Below are positions 42,542 through 51,679 of a DNA stretch of 62,217 nt, piece after piece. Both the position numbers and the translations under genes were made by a program. Each line of letters opens with the position of its first letter. Within the stretch, counting starts at the first letter, position 1. The notes below the pieces were generated by a model. That model was not told the DNA's origin. It saw nothing but the letters and a program-made list of their open reading frames with translations, and did not search any database. This stretch comes from Sporosarcina psychrophila. GTDB lineage: Bacteria > Bacillota > Bacilli > Bacillales_A > Planococcaceae. The DNA lies in assembly GCA_020742515.1 (NCBI GenBank), contig DYWT01000311.1:1-62217 (forward strand), in the 5' to 3' direction.

Positions 42542-43021
42542 ATGAAAAAAATGCTGTCAATTGCCATTGTTCTTCTACTATTCCTATCCGCCTGCGGGAA
42601 TGAACCTGCCGTTTCTACACTTCCCGATCCCGTGCCCGACCAGGAAATGTTTTCATCAGAAGAAGGTTTATCACTAGTATTGGACGAAGACTCATTCATC
42701 GGTTCGCCTCCCATCATTAAAACGCTTGTGCGAAATTACAGTTCATCCGATTACCAGTTGGGCGATTTTTATCATATAGAAGTAAATAAAGATGGCCAGT
42801 GGCATATTATTACGTATTCAGATGCCGTATTCTTAAAGAATCCTTCCTTCAAAGACTATGGAAATGTGTTGTCAGCCGGCAGTGAAGCACGCCAGACTTT
42901 TTCGGTCGATGCGCTCGGCGTGACACTGATTCCAGGTGAATACCGTCTTGTGAAATCATTTATTTCAACAGACGAGCAAATGCACGAACTATCCGTTGCC
43001 GTGCCGTTTTCAGTGAAATAA
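42542..43021 (+). CDS. Putative lipoprotein
   Basis: A 159-residue protein with a lipoprotein signal (MKKMLSIAIVLLLFLSACGN, lipobox LSAC). The mature domain of about 135 residues is rich in beta-strand-like segments (YQLGDFYHIEVNKDGQWHI) and resembles bacterial Ig-like lipoproteins. It should be anchored to the outer face of the membrane. A GAGGTG site lies upstream of ATG 42542. Function is unknown. Confidence 0.8.
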   Translation: MKKMLSIAIVLLLFLSACGNEPAVSTLPDPVPDQEMFSSEEGLSLVLDEDSFIGSPPIIKTLVRNYSSSDYQLGDFYHIEVNKDGQWHIITYSDAVFLKNPSFKDYGNVLSAGSEARQTFSVDALGVTLIPGEYRLVKSFISTDEQMHELSVAVPFSVK

Positions 43022-43026
43022 GAAAT

Positions 43027-43062
43027 AAACCGGAACAAAGCATATGAGCCTTGTTCCGGTTT
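43027..43062. terminator. Bidirectional terminator
   Basis: Perfect 12-bp stem AAACCGGAACAA / TTGTTCCGGTTT between the convergent lipoprotein gene and the MetE-like gene. Confidence 0.88.
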
Positions 43063-43068
43063 ATCAGT

Positions 43069-44181
43069 TTAACCCCAAACTTCCTTCGCCACGTCCACAA
43101 CGAATTCCAATTTCTCCCATTGCTGTTCTTCTGTCAGCTTATTACCGTGATGCGTTGAAGCAAATCCGCATTGTGGGCTCAAGCACAGCTGTTCAAGTGG
43201 CACGTATTGTGCCGCTTCTTGAATGCGCGCTATAACAGCATCTTTGTCTTCCACTTCTCCATTTTTCGATGTAACAACACCAAGTACAACTTTTGCTCCA
43301 CCATTTGGAACATGATCCAACGGTTTAAAGTCTCCTGAACGTTCGTCGTCATATTCTAGGAAGAAGCCATCCACTTTTTCTTTTGCAAGCAACGTTGGTG
43401 CAATCAGTGCATAGCTTCCTTCAAACGCCCACGTCGATTGGTAGTTTCCGCGACATAGGTGTGTTGTTACAAAAAGATCTTCAGGTTTATCTTCCAAAAC
43501 GCCATTAATGACGCGTAGTGCCAAGTCGATTAGTTGTTCTCTTGAATAGGCTCCATCGTTAAACGGGATATTCGGTGCTGAAAGACCCGCAATGTAAACA
43601 TCGTCCAGTTGCAAGTAGCGTACGCCCGCTTCGTAAAATGCTTTCAGTGCGTCTTTGTATGCCTGTATAACATCGTTCGCAAATTCTTCAATGTCCGGAT
43701 AAATCGTTTCATCACGAATCCCGCTATTAAAGAGTTGATTCGGGCTCGGAATCGTTTGTTTTGCAACAGCACGGCCGCCAACGATTTCATTAAACTCCAC
43801 AAAGTCCTTGATGAAAGGATGATCAGGGTTAAATGATACTTTGCCTGTATTCCGAACGTTATATCGTTCCGTTTCCACACCGTCAAATGTGTAACCTTTT
43901 TCCGGCACAAACCCTTCAATACCATTCAGATGCTCCAAGAAGTCTAAATGCCACCATGTACGTCTGAATTCGCCGTCCGTTACAAGCTCCAGGCCAACTT
44001 CAAGTTGCTTATCGACAATCCGTTTGATTTCCTTTGTTTCAACTTCACGTAATTGTTGTGCAGTGACTATGCCTTCTTTGAATTCCTTTCGCACTTTGTG
44101 TAAATTATCCGGTCGCAATAGGCTTCCAACGTGATCCGCCCTGAATGGTGCTTTTGTTAGTATCGTCGATTGATTTGTCAT
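43069..44181 (-). CDS. MetE C-terminal-domain-like methyltransferase (YxjG/YxjH family)
   Basis: A 370-residue protein related to the catalytic C-terminal domain of cobalamin-independent methionine synthase. Zinc and substrate motifs are visible: FRADHVGSLLRP, DGEFRRTWWHLDF, YLQLDDVYIAG, FVTTHLCRGNYQST, and LCLSPQCGFAS with the expected Cys. The short form lacks the folate-binding N-terminal half. In B. subtilis such proteins are SAM-riboswitch controlled and assigned to methionine synthesis or salvage. A SAM-I riboswitch leads this operon. ATG 44181 follows AAGGAATTTACT. Confidence 0.88.
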   Translation of the reverse strand: MTNQSTILTKAPFRADHVGSLLRPDNLHKVRKEFKEGIVTAQQLREVETKEIKRIVDKQLEVGLELVTDGEFRRTWWHLDFLEHLNGIEGFVPEKGYTFDGVETERYNVRNTGKVSFNPDHPFIKDFVEFNEIVGGRAVAKQTIPSPNQLFNSGIRDETIYPDIEEFANDVIQAYKDALKAFYEAGVRYLQLDDVYIAGLSAPNIPFNDGAYSREQLIDLALRVINGVLEDKPEDLFVTTHLCRGNYQSTWAFEGSYALIAPTLLAKEKVDGFFLEYDDERSGDFKPLDHVPNGGAKVVLGVVTSKNGEVEDKDAVIARIQEAAQYVPLEQLCLSPQCGFASTHHGNKLTEEQQWEKLEFVVDVAKEVWG

Positions 44182-44203
44182 AGTAAATTCCTTCTTTCTA
44201 TTT

Positions 44204-44944
44204 TTAGTGGGGTAATATGGCGAATGATCTAACCGGGAATCCGGATGCTTTTTCCGGCTTCGGAACAATATTAAAAATGACTGCGCCTGTTGCTGGAACT
44301 TTATCCAGATTCGTTAATAATTCGATTTGATAAGCGTCTTGTTCGAGCACATAGTATTCGCCTAAAAGAGCGTTATTCTTTTGAAAGTCGATGGCCGAAT
44401 CCGTATCGAAACTCTCATGACCAATCGCTTTCACTTTTCTTTCTTCAAATAAAAACTTCAAAGCATCCAGTCCCCAACCAGGGATACGGTTATTTCCTTC
44501 GGCATCTTTATTGTTAAACGCCTCGTGGTCCGGCCAACGTTTGCTCCAATCCGTACGTAAAGCGACGAATGTTTCTTTCTCTATTACTCCATGCTGTTCT
44601 TCAAAAGTAAAAATATCTTCGACAGTTAACGTAAAGTCATGATTTGTATGTGACTCTTTCGATTTGTCGATGACCACAAGCGGTAATATCAATTCCTTCA
44701 AACCCAACTCATCCAAGTATCTTGTGTCACGTACGAAATGGATAGGTGCATCAATATGAGTACCATACTGACCAGCAAATTTAAAACTTTGTGCGAAAAA
44801 TCCATCATCGTGGTCAAATAATGTCGTAAACTCCGCCGTATCAAATGCTGAAAAATGTGGTGAATCAGGACCAAACGTATGCGTCAAATCAATCCATTCT
44901 TTCTCTTTCAAAAACGTAATTGCATTAATTAATTCAGTTGAAAT
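44204..44944 (-). CDS. Cyclase-family (kynurenine formamidase-like) protein with probable AUU start
   Basis: A metal-dependent cyclase/KynB-like hydrolase. The metal motif is QYGTHIDAPIHF and the C-terminal half carries IGHESFDTDSA. The first canonical start, TTG 44911, has no ribosome site. In frame 11 codons upstream, ATT at 44944 is preceded by GAGGGAGGGAGATTTAA at ideal spacing. It adds ISTELINAITF, which matches the expected N-terminus of this subfamily (from memory). This gives 246 residues. It heads the SAM-riboswitch operon with the MetE-like gene; its substrate is unknown. Confidence 0.78.
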   Translation of the reverse strand: MSTELINAITFLKEKEWIDLTHTFGPDSPHFSAFDTAEFTTLFDHDDGFFAQSFKFAGQYGTHIDAPIHFVRDTRYLDELGLKELILPLVVIDKSKESHTNHDFTLTVEDIFTFEEQHGVIEKETFVALRTDWSKRWPDHEAFNNKDAEGNNRIPGWGLDALKFLFEERKVKAIGHESFDTDSAIDFQKNNALLGEYYVLEQDAYQIELLTNLDKVPATGAVIFNIVPKPEKASGFPVRSFAILPH

Positions 44945-45007
44945 TTAAATCTCCCTCCCTCAATTGATTTATTTTGCAACAACCATTTCCAGAGAGAGAG
45001 ACAAATA

Positions 45008-45040
45008 AAAAACCCCTTCTAAATTTCAAGAAGAGGTTTT
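45008..45040 (-). terminator. Regulated terminator of the SAM riboswitch
   Basis: On the minus strand AAAACCTCTTCTTGAAATTT and the complementary AGAAGGGGTTTT form a stem followed by TTTTTATTTG. It lies directly after the aptamer and before the cyclase gene, as in transcription-attenuating S-box leaders. Confidence 0.92.
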
Positions 45041-45060
45041 GGCGTATTCGCTATTTGCTC

Positions 45061-45174
45061 TTCTTATCTCCAAGCTATAAGCATTATACTTAAGCTTCTG
45101 GAATTAGCACAGTACTTAAAAAAGTCTGTTGCTGAGGTATCAAAGGGCCAGTCCCTCCACCTCTCTGGATAAGA
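45061..45174 (-). ncRNA. SAM-I (S-box) riboswitch aptamer
   Basis: The minus strand carries the S-box signatures in order. They are CTTATCCAGAGAGGTGGAGG, GGACTGGCCC followed by TTTGATACC and CAGCAAC, TGTGCTAATTCCA, and the closing GGAGATAAGAAG. These match the conserved P1, P2 and P3 core of the SAM-I family. High SAM should fold the aptamer and allow the terminator at 45008-45040, shutting off the cyclase and MetE-like genes. Confidence 0.96.
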
Positions 45175-45294
45175 AAATTACGTATTTAGTTGTTAGATAG
45201 TACAATACATGCCTTTGAATAGAATGTCAACAAGGAAAATATAAAATATTTAGATTATACTATTTTAAATGTTTTTAGATGATCGAGGTAAAAT

Positions 45295-45324
45295 AAAAAG
45301 CCCACCTCAGTAGGCGGACTTTTT
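45295..45324. terminator. Terminator of the acyl-CoA thioesterase gene
   Basis: Stem AAAAAGCCCACCT / AGGCGGACTTTTT with two mismatched pairs. On the minus strand it follows the thioesterase stop and ends in TTTTTATTTTA. Confidence 0.88.
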
Positions 45325-45336
45325 CAAAACTACGTA

Positions 45337-45813
45337 TTAATGTTTCATCTCACTCCGCAGCTTCCGATGCTCCCGCCGTGCAGGGCCTGTTTCATACAAG
45401 CTTTTTTCCGCCTCTGTTTCCGGGAAAATACCCGGGACAGCAATTGGTTTGTTGTGTTCATCCATGGCGACCATCGTCAGGAAGGATTCAGTCGTCAGTT
45501 TCGTTACGCCGGTCAGTAAATTCATTGAATGGACAGAAACAAATACTTCCATCGATGTACGGCCTGTTGAGCTGACAATTGCTTCGAGTTCCAATACGTC
45601 ACCAACGCGTGCGGAGGACAAGAAATCGACGGAATCAATTGAGGCTGTAACGACTGCTGTCTTCGAATGTTTCATGGCCGTGATAGCAGCAATCTCATCG
45701 ATGTATGCAAGGACTTGTCCTCCGAAAATTGTTTGTAAGTGGTTTGTATCCGGCGGCAACACCAGTTTCGTCTGGATTGTACGGGATTGGCTCATTGGTC
45801 TTTTTTCTTGCAT
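45337..45813 (-). CDS. Hotdog-fold acyl-CoA thioesterase (YkhA/BFIT type)
   Basis: A 158-residue single hotdog domain. It contains the family motifs LVLPPDTNHLQTIFGGQVLAYIDEIAAITAMKH and VDFLSSARVGDVLELEA. Members hydrolyse medium- to long-chain acyl-CoA. ATG 45813 follows GAGGGAGAGATTTAC; the longest frame adds 24 unlikely residues. It is monocistronic. Confidence 0.9.
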   Translation of the reverse strand: MQEKRPMSQSRTIQTKLVLPPDTNHLQTIFGGQVLAYIDEIAAITAMKHSKTAVVTASIDSVDFLSSARVGDVLELEAIVSSTGRTSMEVFVSVHSMNLLTGVTKLTTESFLTMVAMDEHNKPIAVPGIFPETEAEKSLYETGPARREHRKLRSEMKH

Positions 45814-45902
45814 GTAAATCTCTCCCTCGCTGTTTATGAATAAAGGAATCTTTTCCAATACTCGTCTCGTATATATAGTATACACATACGGGAGGAATAT
45901 TA

Positions 45903-46295
45903 ATGTTAAAATTTATCGATAAAAATTATGAAAAAATTACTTGGTTCATCATATTGCTTGGACTCATTACAATTTTCACAGCAAATCAATATCTAACACT
46001 AGTTTTGTTTTTCTACCTTCTGATAAGGTCTTTGAAGTCCCGAGATTCCATTATTAAGACTCTTCGTACAACGCCCTTGAGTACGACAATTACTTATGTA
46101 GTCGGTATGATTTTACTCATCGCGGCATTAACAGTACTTATGCTATTCTCAGGGAGTTTCCTAAAGCACTATAATATTCCCGCTTTCCTGCAATACATTT
46201 ATATTGCCGTTGTCCTAGTTGGTTCCATGTTCTTTTATTTCTGGTTTATGGATTTTTTAATAAAAAAACAACATAAGAATGACTCGCGGAAGTAA
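45903..46295 (+). CDS. Small membrane protein of unknown function
   Basis: A 130-residue protein with about four hydrophobic helices (14-30, 32-46, 63-85 and 97-121) and a basic C-terminus (KKQHKNDSRK). It has a GGGAGGAATATTA site and ends just before a bidirectional terminator. No family was recognised. Confidence 0.72.
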   Translation: MLKFIDKNYEKITWFIILLGLITIFTANQYLTLVLFFYLLIRSLKSRDSIIKTLRTTPLSTTITYVVGMILLIAALTVLMLFSGSFLKHYNIPAFLQYIYIAVVLVGSMFFYFWFMDFLIKKQHKNDSRK

Positions 46296-46315
46296 GTTAA
46301 AATCCCACAGTCCAA

Positions 46316-46345
46316 AGAGGACACCCCACTGTCGGGGTGTCCTCT
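46316..46345. terminator. Hairpin at the end of the urease operon
   Basis: Perfect 12-bp stem AGAGGACACCCC / GGGGTGTCCTCT with a 6-base loop. It touches the stop codon of ureD and separates it from the convergent small membrane protein gene. The T-tracts are weak. Confidence 0.75.
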
Positions 46346-47151
46346 TAAACTATTTCTGCCAACAGCGCGTATACACGTTTTATTTCTTCCTGCATCGTCC
46401 ACTGATCGGTCGCTAGCCATCTGCAATGGATTGCATTTCCTTCAAGCCTTGTCATACCAGCTTTCAAGCCTTCTTCGACTCGCAGTGTTTCCTGTAAAGC
46501 ACGGACATCGACGTCTGCGGCTTTTGGCGATACGAGCCAGATCGAACCGATATACATCGCCCCTTCAAGTATACCGATGTCACCGAGTGCGGTTTCTTTC
46601 GGCGAGAAATGAAGGGAGTCGAAAGCAACTAATTCTTCCTCGACAAAAATCTTGAAATTCGATTGGAACGATAGATAATCGAAAATTTCTCCGCGTTTCT
46701 CACGTCCTGGAGCAATGATCTCTCCCCATAACACAGTTGCATCACGGGCCACCCGAATTGTCGTATCGCTGCGGAACTTCGCATCTACAAACGGAATGAT
46801 CACTTCCGGCATCCATTCAAGACGTGCCCGTTCCCCGAGCTCGACGTCAATTCTCTGTACACAAATATCTCCAGTATACGATGGATAGATTTTTAAAGCA
46901 GACTGCTGAACCAACCTTGCACTGCTATCCGGTGCAAGCTTAACTGTAATGTCATTCCGATCCCCTGCGACCATCCCGCCAGATGATTCCATTATGTAGA
47001 CGGTCGCTTTTGGGTCTTTCCCTTCGTACAATTCCCGACTCGCCTTCAATGGAGGCTGCTGGAAAACATGGGGCATTCGCGTATAACCCCTTCTCAATTC
47101 AAACTCTAAATCAAGTTTTCCATGATGAATCGCACGGGATAGATTATGCAT
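46345..47151 (-). CDS. ureD: Urease accessory protein UreD
   Basis: A 268-residue UreD/UreH protein, the scaffold that binds apo-urease with UreF and UreG and channels nickel. Recognisable segments are [33 protein letters not shown], and [20 protein letters not shown]. The ATG at 47151 gives a short overlap with ureG; a GTG at 47172 is the alternative. It is the last gene of the operon. Confidence 0.91.
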   Translation of the reverse strand: MHNLSRAIHHGKLDLEFELRRGYTRMPHVFQQPPLKASRELYEGKDPKATVYIMESSGGMVAGDRNDITVKLAPDSSARLVQQSALKIYPSYTGDICVQRIDVELGERARLEWMPEVIIPFVDAKFRSDTTIRVARDATVLWGEIIAPGREKRGEIFDYLSFQSNFKIFVEEELVAFDSLHFSPKETALGDIGILEGAMYIGSIWLVSPKAADVDVRALQETLRVEEGLKAGMTRLEGNAIHCRWLATDQWTMQEEIKRVYALLAEIV

Positions 47152-47773
47152 TTGAACCAGCGGATCCCGCACCTTCTAAGAGCATATTGTGCTTGATCCA
47201 AGTAATAACTTTGTCGACGTTTTTCTGTGTTCTCACATCTGTGAAAATGTATGGTCTTCCGTTACGCATTTTTTTTGCGTCGCTATCCATTAATTCAAGA
47301 TCAACGCCAACGTACGGCGCAAGGTCCGTTTTATTGATCAATAAAAGATCAGAACGCGTCAAAGCAGGTCCGCCTTTTCTTGGAATATCCTGACCTTCTG
47401 CAACGTCGATGACATAAATATAACCGTCGACAAGCTCGGGGCTAAATGTAGCAGACAAGTTGTCGCCGCCGCTTTCCACGAAAATAATATCAAGGTCTTC
47501 AAAGCGGTTTTTCAGTTCATCGATTGCTGCAAAGTTCATAGATGCATCTTCGCGGATTGCCGTATGCGGACAACCTCCCGTTTCAACGCCTAAAATGCGG
47601 TTCTCTTCAAGCACACCGCTATTTATTAAAAACTGAGCGTCTTCACGTGTGTAAATATCGTTCGTAATGACTGCCACATTATATTCTTTATGCATCGCGC
47701 GTGTAAGTTGGTCGACGAGCGATGTTTTGCCTGATCCAACTGGTCCACCTATTCCAATACGTACTGGTTTCAT
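47144..47773 (-). CDS. ureG: Urease accessory GTPase UreG
   Basis: A 209-residue SIMIBI-class GTPase that powers nickel delivery. Visible motifs are the P-loop [15 protein letters not shown], the CPH metal motif in [36 protein letters not shown], and [13 protein letters not shown] 47773 has AAGGAGTTTTTTTA upstream. A truncated dispersed repeat lies in the spacer after ureF. Confidence 0.96.
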   Translation of the reverse strand: MKPVRIGIGGPVGSGKTSLVDQLTRAMHKEYNVAVITNDIYTREDAQFLINSGVLEENRILGVETGGCPHTAIREDASMNFAAIDELKNRFEDLDIIFVESGGDNLSATFSPELVDGYIYVIDVAEGQDIPRKGGPALTRSDLLLINKTDLAPYVGVDLELMDSDAKKMRNGRPYIFTDVRTQKNVDKVITWIKHNMLLEGAGSAGSNA

Positions 47774-47804
47774 TAAAAAAACTCCTTCCAATCAATTAAG
47801 AAAA

Positions 47805-47828
47805 GCGCAAGGCGCCCGGAGCTAGACA
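47805..47828. repeat. Deletion derivative of the intergenic repeat
   Basis: GCGCAAGGCGCC is joined directly to CGGAGCTAGACA. These are the two ends of the element at 37809-37989 with the whole interior missing. The remnant sits in the ureF-ureG spacer and is followed by related sequence (TTACTCCGTGTTGATAAA against CTGTTCCATATTGAAAAA). Confidence 0.75.
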
Positions 47829-47860
47829 TTACTCCGTGTTGATAAACTTATACTTATATT

Positions 47861-48601
47861 TTATGAAATAAATAATCTCGAGAACAAAAACTCGTGCTTC
47901 ATCGAAGCAAGTTCTATACCTAGCGCGTTATTACTAATATCCTTTTCCGTCAAGGTAGAAACTAATTCTGCTGCTTCCGTCACCTGTTCAATCAATTCAT
48001 ACGTCGCTTGGACGCCCGTAGTTTGTCCGAACGGAACTGCACGGACCGCATTTTGGACAAGGCCGTTAAGCGATGCGAACAAATATGTCATAACCGCGTG
48101 GCGTGCGCTAACGCCTGTTGTCGCACTGTAAATACCATAGAGAATGGCATAATGTCCTTTGATCGCTTTCGAATCAATACGCGCTTTCCAATCAGTAAGG
48201 AATTCATCCGTACCGAGTGGTGACACTGTTTTGATGAACTGTCTGCCGAGTTTCACACTTGCTTCACGTGATTCTTTAGCAAGTTTCATCGCCCCGCACA
48301 ATTGCTCCAAATACAGAAGTCGCTCGATATCCTGTTCCTGCGCCGCGGCATACGCTTCTTGAATTAAAATCGCATCCCCGCGAACCAGGTTATGAAAAAG
48401 AAATGATGTACAATAGGCAATCAAATCTTCTTTCGTCCGAATCACATCTTCTTGAATATACGTCTCCATTCCATACGTCTGTGTAAAAGATCCAATTGGA
48501 AACGCAGAATCGTGAATCTGTATTAATCTTAAAAGGGCAAGATCAGTGAGAGTGTCCACGGTATTTGAATGGTTGTTTGAATCGTCTTTCAGTTGTTTCA
48601 T
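47861..48601 (-). CDS. ureF: Urease accessory protein UreF
   Basis: An all-helical UreF protein of about 246 residues. Family signatures are [20 protein letters not shown] near the N-terminus, [14 protein letters not shown] charged helices, and [29 protein letters not shown]. The start is uncertain; ATG 48601 lies inside the 3' end of ureE with a weak GGGTG site, and 48619 is an alternative. It acts as GTPase-regulating partner in the UreDFG complex. Confidence 0.9.
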   Translation of the reverse strand: MKQLKDDSNNHSNTVDTLTDLALLRLIQIHDSAFPIGSFTQTYGMETYIQEDVIRTKEDLIAYCTSFLFHNLVRGDAILIQEAYAAAQEQDIERLLYLEQLCGAMKLAKESREASVKLGRQFIKTVSPLGTDEFLTDWKARIDSKAIKGHYAILYGIYSATTGVSARHAVMTYLFASLNGLVQNAVRAVPFGQTTGVQATYELIEQVTEAAELVSTLTEKDISNNALGIELASMKHEFLFSRLFIS

Positions 48602-49058
48602 ATGCAACACCCACTTCATCTAACAGTTTGTTCAGCGTATGATCTGCACGCACGATCACTTCATTTTCTTCAATTAGCGCCGGTGTATGACGGTTACCAA
48701 GTTCGAACGCTGTTTTACCCATTTCCGTCATGTTTTTCGGGCTAATTACAATAACTGGCTCCATTTTTGTACGAACAGCAATACGACGTTCGTCGTCCTC
48801 GAATAAGATATCGCCGTATTGTAAGGGCTGACGTTCGTGATGATGATCATGGCCATCATGGTCGCCATGGTCATGACTGTGATGATCATGGTCGTCATCA
48901 TGTTGTTCAAGTGACAACGCGACGTCTGTACCTTGATCTGTTTCTTTGCGCAGAATTCGTTTACTCAATTCTTCCCAGTCAAGTTCAATCCACTCTGTCT
49001 TTTTACCAGCAATTTCTTCTTCCGTTCCGATATTACCAATGACTTTAGTTATAAGCAT
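48543..49058 (-). CDS. ureE: Urease nickel metallochaperone UreE with internal His-rich segment
   Basis: A 171-residue UreE. The N-terminal peptide-binding domain is followed by the metal-binding domain with GNRHTPALI and the C-terminal region. An insert at about 53-77 is very rich in His and Asp ([20 protein letters not shown]). UreE proteins often carry a His tail at the C-terminus; here the cluster is internal between the two domains, and a short GHSH remains at the end. An AGGAGGATACTAA site precedes the ATG. Confidence 0.93.
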   Translation of the reverse strand: MLITKVIGNIGTEEEIAGKKTEWIELDWEELSKRILRKETDQGTDVALSLEQHDDDHDHHSHDHGDHDGHDHHHERQPLQYGDILFEDDERRIAVRTKMEPVIVISPKNMTEMGKTAFELGNRHTPALIEENEVIVRADHTLNKLLDEVGVAYETTERRFKQPFKYRGHSH

Positions 49059-49135
49059 TTAGTATCCTCCTATGTCGGCATGTTCAATAGCTTGAGTCCG
49101 AAATGATTGTATTTATATAGGGTAAAATAAAATGT

Positions 49136-49243
49136 TCCAGCGAACACGCTACAGCGCTCAGAGATGCCTCCCGCGATAAGCCGGAAAGAAGACCACTTTC
49201 AGTCTTATCGCTCCGGCTACCACGAAGTCGCGTCTTCGCTGGA
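49136..49243. repeat. Palindromic element with 9-bp terminal inverted repeats
   Basis: TCCAGCGAA at 49136-49144 and its complement TTCGCTGGA at 49235-49243 bound a GC-rich body with an inner stem AGCCGGA / TCCGGCT. No coding potential. It is unlike the other two repeat types and lies in the long ureC-ureE spacer (49059-49583), whose remainder is AT-rich and shows nothing else besides the repeat at 49410. Confidence 0.72.
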
Positions 49244-49409
49244 TGTTCTATATTAGAAAGCACATTGCATTGTCGGGGTTAAGACATGTAGCTCGTTGTG
49301 TGACTTTCTTCAATGAAATTAGTATCAAATAGTAATCACATTATAATCTCAGTCCATACGTCTCAAAATCACTTTTAATAATGTACACTCCAGCGCAGGC
49401 GCGGCAAAG

Positions 49410-49577
49410 GGGTAGCCGAAGCTGTGAGACTGGATGCGAAGCGTTAATCCATGCTCATGGCGAGAGGCATCCCCAAAGCGCCAAGCGATCTATCATCCAC
49501 ATTCCAAATTAATACTCTCTCATCATCGAGCGACACAACAGATTCAACGGGATTCTTTAATTCAACATATATATAGT
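49410..49577. repeat. Dispersed repeat, copy 2 (first copy at 23906-24069)
   Basis: About 168 bp aligning throughout with 23906-24069 with scattered substitutions. It ends 6 bp before the ureC stop, as copy 1 ends just before the GNAT stop. Being inside the urease operon, it becomes part of the ureC-ureE mRNA. Confidence 0.85.
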
Positions 49578-49583
49578 TAGTAA

Positions 49584-51299
49584 TTAAAATAGGAAATAAC
49601 GTTGTGCCATCGGGAGAACGTTAACTGGTTCACACGTAGCAAGTACGCCGTCAATTTTCACTTCATACGTTTCAGGATTGACGTCAATTTCTGGTGTTTC
49701 GCTGTTATGTTTCATATCCGCTTTACCAATGCTACGGCAGTTTTTCACAGTGCCAATCATTTTCTTTAAGCCTAGTTTTTCAGGAAGACCTTCCTCTATT
49801 GCAATTTTCGGAAGGAATGTCATCGCCGCCTGTTGTGGCGCTTGACCATGGAAACCGTACATACGGCGCCCCATCATTGGTTGCGGTGTAGGAATCGATG
49901 CATTCGGGTCGCCAGTCATTGCGTAAACCGCAATTCCACCCTTTATGACGACTTCCGCTTTCACTCCGAAAAACGCTGGGTCCCAAAGAATGATATCCGC
50001 AAGTTTCCCTTCTTCGAGTGAACCGACTTCATGACTGATTCCATGTGCAATCGCCGGGTTAATATTTAACTTTGAAATGTAACGCTTTACACGGAAGTTA
50101 TCATTGTCTTTTCCTTCGTCTTGTGGAAGTGGACCACGTTGCTGTTTCATTTTGTTTGCTGTTTGGAACGTACGCATTGTTACTTCACCAACACGACCCA
50201 TCGCTTGTGAATCGGATGACATGATACTAAGAATGCCAAGATCCTGCATAATATCTTCTGCTGCGATTGTTTCGGGACGGATACGTGAATCTGCGAACGC
50301 TACATCTTCAGGTACATCGTGTTTCAAATGGTGACATACCATAAGCATGTCTAAATGTTCATCGATTGTATTTGTCGTAAATGGTTTTGTCGGATTCGTC
50401 GATGCCGGCAAAATATTTGGGTATGCAGCCAATTTCAGCTGATCCGGTGCGTGTCCACCGCCTGCTCCTTCTGTATGGAATATATGGATGACACGACCGT
50501 CTATTGCCTCAATCGTATTCTCAACAAAACCCGCTTCATTCAGCGTATCGGAGTGAAGCGCAACTTGAATATCGTATTCGTCCGCAACTTTAAGACTTGT
50601 ATCAAGGGAAGAAGGTGTTGCGCCCCAGTCTTCGTGAATTTTCATGCCGATTGCACCTGCACGGACTTGTTCTATAATTGGTTCAGGGGTGGATGCGCTT
50701 CCTTTTCCAAGTAGACCTACGTTGATCGGCAAGTCTTCAACCGCTTGTAACATCCGGTGAAGATGCCACTCTCCCGCCGTCAAACTCGTTGCTTTTGAAC
50801 CCGCTGCAGGTCCTGTTCCGCCACCGATGAATGTAGTTGTACCTGCGTTAAGTGCAGTCTCAACTTGCTGAGGACTGATAAAATGAACATGCGTGTCTAT
50901 CGTACCAGCTGTTGCGATCAAACCTTCACCTGCATACACTTCGGTACCAACGCCAATAATCATATCCTGATCTACACCGTCCATCGTAAGCGGATTTCCC
51001 GCTTTTCCGACTCCAATGATGCGGCCATCTTTAATACCGATATCAGCTTTCACAATACCTGTATAGTCGATAATCATAACGTTCGTAATAACTGTATCGA
51101 GGACACCTTCAGCTCGCATATTTGTACCATTTTGCCCCATTGACACGCGAAGTGATTTTCCGCCTCCAAAAACGCCTTCATCACCGTATGATGTATAGTC
51201 CTTTTCAATTTCAATCCAAAGATCCGTATCAGCAAGACGTACTTTATCGCCTACTGTAGGACCGAACATTTTCGCATATTGTTCGTGTGTTACTTTCAT
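49584..51299 (-). CDS. ureC: Urease alpha subunit UreC
   Basis: A 571-residue nickel amidohydrolase, the catalytic subunit that splits urea to ammonia and carbamate. Nickel ligands and active-site residues are present: HVHFISPQQ, the carbamylated Lys in [41 protein letters not shown], the flap MVCHHLKHD, and [13 protein letters not shown]. Length matches the family. The start overlaps the ureB stop by 4 bp. Confidence 0.98.
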   Translation of the reverse strand: MKVTHEQYAKMFGPTVGDKVRLADTDLWIEIEKDYTSYGDEGVFGGGKSLRVSMGQNGTNMRAEGVLDTVITNVMIIDYTGIVKADIGIKDGRIIGVGKAGNPLTMDGVDQDMIIGVGTEVYAGEGLIATAGTIDTHVHFISPQQVETALNAGTTTFIGGGTGPAAGSKATSLTAGEWHLHRMLQAVEDLPINVGLLGKGSASTPEPIIEQVRAGAIGMKIHEDWGATPSSLDTSLKVADEYDIQVALHSDTLNEAGFVENTIEAIDGRVIHIFHTEGAGGGHAPDQLKLAAYPNILPASTNPTKPFTTNTIDEHLDMLMVCHHLKHDVPEDVAFADSRIRPETIAAEDIMQDLGILSIMSSDSQAMGRVGEVTMRTFQTANKMKQQRGPLPQDEGKDNDNFRVKRYISKLNINPAIAHGISHEVGSLEEGKLADIILWDPAFFGVKAEVVIKGGIAVYAMTGDPNASIPTPQPMMGRRMYGFHGQAPQQAAMTFLPKIAIEEGLPEKLGLKKMIGTVKNCRSIGKADMKHNSETPEIDVNPETYEVKIDGVLATCEPVNVLPMAQRYFLF

Positions 51300-51664
51300 T
51301 TATCCTCGGCTCCTTTAAATCCTGCTTCTGCTGCTTTATCCATAATTTCGTCCTTATTATGCGTCGAACCTTCCGTCAAATTATTCAATCCGAACACGTG
51401 ACGTTTTCCACCAAACTCAACCAATTCAACTTCCTTCTCTTCGCCCGGCTCAAAGCGAACAGCCGTACCGGATGGAATATTCAAATGCATACCTACTGAC
51501 TGTTCACGGTCGAATTCAAGGAATTTATTAACTTCTATAAAGTGGAAATGAGATCCGACTTGTATAGGGCGGTCACCAGTATTTGCAACGCGTACTGTTT
51601 TCACTGGGCGACCAGCATTTATTTCAATCGTACCTTCAGCTGTTCTAATTTCTCCTGGAATCAT
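51296..51664 (-). CDS. ureB: Urease beta subunit UreB
   Basis: A 122-residue structural subunit with the family motifs [40 protein letters not shown] and [22 protein letters not shown]. It assembles with UreA and UreC. An AGAGGAGGATTCAACA site precedes the ATG. The C-terminus is slightly longer than the compact forms. Confidence 0.97.
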   Translation of the reverse strand: MIPGEIRTAEGTIEINAGRPVKTVRVANTGDRPIQVGSHFHFIEVNKFLEFDREQSVGMHLNIPSGTAVRFEPGEEKEVELVEFGGKRHVFGLNNLTEGSTHNKDEIMDKAAEAGFKGAEDK

Positions 51665-51679
51665 TGTTGAATCCTCCTC

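Noticed and set aside
44881..44926. Five-codon leader peptide MQLRF ahead of the cyclase TTG
   Set aside because: Its ATG has no ribosome site at usable distance, while the in-frame ATT start explains the strong site upstream.
49136..49243. Insertion-sequence remnant or CRISPR-like unit
   Set aside because: Single copy, no spacers, no transposase fragment; only palindromic ends are seen.
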